Shown here: one piece after another, positions 63,001 to 64,000 of the stretch
Layout: every line of letters starts with the position of its first letter
Position numbering within the stretch: position 1 is the stretch's first letter
Assembly (NCBI GenBank): GCA_032158295.1
Contig: CM063246.1
Span: forward strand, 16,713,168-16,777,167
Direction: 5' to 3'
Length of the DNA: 64,000 nucleotides
Origin: Pycnopodia helianthoides
Taxonomy: Eukaryota; Echinodermata; Asteroidea; Forcipulatida; Asteriidae
Program-made: the position numbers and the translations under genes
The notes under the pieces: generated by a model
Database searches by the model: none
Seen by the model: only the letters and a program-made list of their open reading frames with translations
What the model was told of the DNA's origin: nothing

Positions 63001-64000
63001 GGTCATGGCACTTGTGCTCTTGAGCAAGGCATTTAACCATATTTGCTTGTAAAAAGCTGGGAAGGTTTAAGCGCATTCTGCTCTACAGCCAGGCTCCTAG
63101 TGGATGATACACATGCCTACATCCTTATGGACTGTGAAGGGGGAAACCCTGTTTCAGCCACAGGAGTAAGTGGCATTGTGCCCCTGGTGACAGTTAATTT
63201 GGGTCGTTAGCCTAAATCAGTTAAGTGTAACCCTCACCTTGAAGTTAGGCGATATTTCATATAAAAATAGACTCAGAGGTATTGAAAGTTCCATGAAACT
63301 AGGACTAGCCTGGTAATACCAGCCGAGACAACTTTGAATTGTACTAAATCCTTTCAAGATTTAAGTTCTAACCTACCAGCAGCTCATGACTACCCAATTC
63401 GCAAGTGTGGTCATTTGGTTTAGATTTATCACTTTTCTTGTTATATTAACTTCAGATAAAAGGGATGGTGCCAGTTGTGCCTGGCGCCTTCTCACAGCCA
63501 CTCAGCCTTTACTTTAATGCATTTTCTGTCATTATTGTTAGTCATTAGAATTAGTTGTTATTTAGAAGCCATTGTTTGTTCTACAAGCTATACTTGGCCG
63601 TGCTACTTCACTCTGGATGTCTTACTACCACACATCGTGGTGTTGAGTCTGTATACAGCTGTTTGCAAGATTAAGCTGACAACGTGGTCGGCAGCTTATA
63701 TTCTTGGCAGTTCATACAGCGACATGTAAAGTAAACTTGGGTAATTTAGACTAAAATTTAAACCAGCAATTTCATCTGACTTTGATGTGTTTATTGACGT
63801 TTATAAATAAGCAAGAAAAAAAACAACTCAAAAACTTGCCTATGCAAAACATCAATGTTTATAATGCTTGTACTATAACTTAAATTCTTATACTCTGAAA
63901 GTAATGGTATATCCTTAGCATGATGCTTTTTATAGGCAGGGGACCAATAAAGCTAGCAAGTTACTTACTTTGCTCTTGTCTATTTAGTACTGGTGCCTCT
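42099..64000 (-). CDS. TBC1D32: TBC1D32 (Broad-minded), C-terminal part (runs off right edge)
   Basis: Exons in transcription order: >64000-63969, 62832-62887, 62710-62798, 62487-62629, 61427-61545, 61001-61202, 60112-60351, 59426-59506, 58985-59072, 58752-58870, 58004-58123, 57514-57602, 56926-57030, 54972-55183, 52773-52907, 52128-52281, 51446-51567, 43396-43551, 43174-43224, 42870-43010, 42401-42589 and 42099-42212 (TGA). Phases agree from 62629 down to 51446 and after 43396. About 860-920 residues are covered, against roughly 1260 for the human protein. Diagnostic text: [44 protein letters not shown], and the TBC-type end [36 protein letters not shown] and [13 protein letters not shown]. 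Family knowledge: a ciliary protein acting with CDK20 in Hedgehog signalling, with a TBC domain considered catalytically inactive. Two exons carry apparent frameshifts (see findings). Identity rests on memory of the family. Confidence 0.85.
42401..42589 (-). CDS. TBC1D32: TBC1D32 TBC-domain exon
   Basis: A 63-codon phase-0 exon encodes [19 protein letters not shown], then [20 protein letters not shown] and [20 protein letters not shown]...DYQVYMC...HTQTQ is the C-terminal part of a TBC fold; the arginine and glutamine finger motifs of active Rab-GAPs (IxxDxxR, YxQ) do not occur in this exon. Confidence 0.88.
43396..43551 (-). CDS. TBC1D32: TBC1D32 exon with an apparent 1-bp frameshift
   Basis: From the acceptor at 43551 one frame reads [19 protein letters not shown] and then hits a stop. 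A second frame continues [19 protein letters not shown] and [13 protein letters not shown] to the donor at 43396. The switch lies at a six-A run on the plus strand (43496-43501). With one base fewer, the exon would be open from end to end and would match the phase of both neighbours. The exon lies just after the 7.5-kb satellite intron. Confidence 0.75.
43889..51357. repeat. 7.5-kb satellite of 40/43-bp units inside a TBC1D32 intron
   Basis: Roughly 180 units read 'aaaacactgacccacctaac' then 'agca(ca)gtttgtatcatccg' with tt/at/aa endings. The optional CA makes 43-bp units with 'agcacag' versus 40-bp units with 'agcag'. Other marker variants are ACCAGCAC and 'gtttgtaacatccaata'. The array fills almost the whole intron between exons 51446 and 43551. 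Open frames on both strands are by-products of the periodicity. Confidence 0.96.
46350..51255. repeat. Two nearly identical 2.45-kb blocks within the satellite
   Basis: The order of unit variants from about 46350 to 48800 repeats from about 48800 to 51255 with a shift of 2453-2454 bp. Marker pairs include 46531/48985 and 46981/49435. I saw one single-base loss (near 49998) and one substitution near the end. Flanking units outside the blocks do not match. Confidence 0.85.
51446..51567 (-). CDS. TBC1D32: TBC1D32 exon next to the satellite array
   Basis: A pyrimidine-rich acceptor ending TTTTGTAAAG opens an exon reading [20 protein letters not shown] and [16 protein letters not shown]. It takes phase 2 from the exon at 52128-52281. 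The end at 51446 (C|GTATCC) is inferred from phase 1 required by the next exon; an earlier donor (A|GTAATG, in NNS) would also fit. The satellite begins only about 90 bp downstream. Confidence 0.6.
53480..54450 (-). mobile_element. Deleted LINE: endonuclease start joined to RT end
   Basis: Reading the minus strand from 54450, the apurinic-endonuclease domain appears in pieces: [58 protein letters not shown] and [24 protein letters not shown] then leads directly to a reverse-transcriptase tail ([28 protein letters not shown]). The whole catalytic RT core is missing and there are several frameshifts, so it is a dead L1/Tx1-like copy in a TBC1D32 intron. Confidence 0.85.
54660..54846. repeat. 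17-bp minisatellite GGCAGGGCACAGTAATA
   Basis: Eleven nearly identical head-to-tail copies run into 'ggcagctgtgggtggtacac'. A lone copy of the same junction text occurs at 53318-53362, on the other side of the LINE fragment. Confidence 0.93.
55358..55718. repeat. 44-bp direct repeats flanking a tRNA-bearing insert
   Basis: The same 44 bp (starting tttttattttaaatgtcaag and ending ccacaagggaaactgac) occurs at 55358-55401 and 55675-55718. The 273 bp between contain the tRNA-like segment and GC-richer DNA. Confidence 0.9.
55444..55515 (-). tRNA. tRNA-Thr-like pseudogene or SINE head
   Basis: The minus strand has a plausible acceptor stem (GGCTAGA/TCTAGTC with one G-U pair), a canonical D arm (GCTCAGTTGGTAGAGC), an anticodon arm CCGG...CCGG and the T loop GGTTCAAATCC. 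The anticodon loop lacks the invariant U33 and the T stem has a mismatch, so a working tRNA is unlikely. It sits between two 44-bp direct repeats. Confidence 0.55.
55780..56071 (-). mobile_element. tRNA-derived SINE, subfamily B
   Basis: On the minus strand the A-box-like GTGGCTGAGCGGTCTAGTTC and a B-box relative are followed by 'ggttaccccct'-type and 'aggctccttgtgtatgata'-type text. The tail phrases are shared with 62921-63262. Confidence 0.82.
58545..58648 (-). mobile_element. SINE head fragment
   Basis: The minus strand shows GTGTCATGGCCAAGTGGTCA, 'ctggtgtttctgatcag' and GGTCTGAGTCCCGG. Only the tRNA-related part, about 100 bp, remains. Confidence 0.75.
59560..59730. repeat. AATTAAATCA 10-mer run and ATCA-type simple repeat
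   Basis: About eight copies of 'aattaaatca' are followed by 'aatcaatcaatc' variants, in a TBC1D32 intron. Confidence 0.9.
62280..62425 (+). mobile_element. tRNA-derived fragment related to the 32085 foldback
   Basis: It holds 'gtcatgggtttgaatcccat' (B box), 'gcctgtggagttttttt' and 'accgagtatacagtgctt', matching the right half of 32085-32352. Confidence 0.65.
62921..63262 (+). mobile_element. tRNA-derived SINE, subfamily B
   Basis: The head 'gtggcgtgtcgtggccaagc' and B box GGTTCGAATCCCGG are followed by 'ctctacagccaggctccta', 'ccttatggactgtgaagggg' and 'gcgatatttcatataaa'. It ends 34 bp from the start of a TBC1D32 exon on the other strand. Confidence 0.85.

Overview
The window is animal nuclear DNA. 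Genes are split into short exons with GT-AG introns, spacing is wide, and the sequence is full of minisatellites, tRNA-derived SINEs, short inverted-repeat elements and decayed LINE fragments. Gene identities and SINE type suggest a marine deuterostome invertebrate, perhaps an echinoderm; that taxonomic guess is inference. I joined exons by hand using splice consensus, phase and remembered family resemblance, with no database search.

Four conserved protein-coding genes are visible. (1) Positions 261-7008, minus strand: the N-terminal two thirds of RECQL4 (Sld2-like start, Arg-Gly tract, CCHC zinc knuckle, start of the helicase domain). It runs off the left edge. (2) Positions 12994-26301, plus strand: a complete nine-exon NUDCD1 (597 aa, CS domain). 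(3) Positions 28277-31778, minus strand: a complete four-exon mitochondrial ribosomal protein mL52 (MRPL52, 129 aa). (4) Positions 42099 to beyond 64000, minus strand: about 22 exons of TBC1D32 (Broad-minded), with its C-terminal TBC domain and stop. It runs off the right edge. RECQL4 and NUDCD1 diverge across a 6-kb repeat-rich interval. NUDCD1 and MRPL52 converge. A 10-kb stretch without a recognised gene separates MRPL52 from the 3' end of TBC1D32. The four genes do not form a pathway.

The striking feature is tandem repetition inside and beside these genes. In NUDCD1 a 63-bp unit (21 codons) made from the end of exon 3 plus its splice donor is repeated about 44 times (14606-17379). Every intact unit ends in a usable donor, and the first four units stay in frame. 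One TBC1D32 intron is almost entirely a 7.5-kb array of 40/43-bp units (43889-51357) with higher-order periods and a nearly identical 2.45-kb duplication. Smaller arrays lie in other introns, in the probable TBC1D32 3' UTR (25-bp unit) and between RECQL4 and NUDCD1.

Two TBC1D32 exons (43396-43551 and 62710-62798) can be joined in frame only if single-base length differences are allowed. These may be assembly errors, polymorphisms or real lesions. Mobile DNA includes several SINE copies, five LINE fragments, at least six MITE-like or palindromic elements, and one TIR element with a visible target-site duplication.
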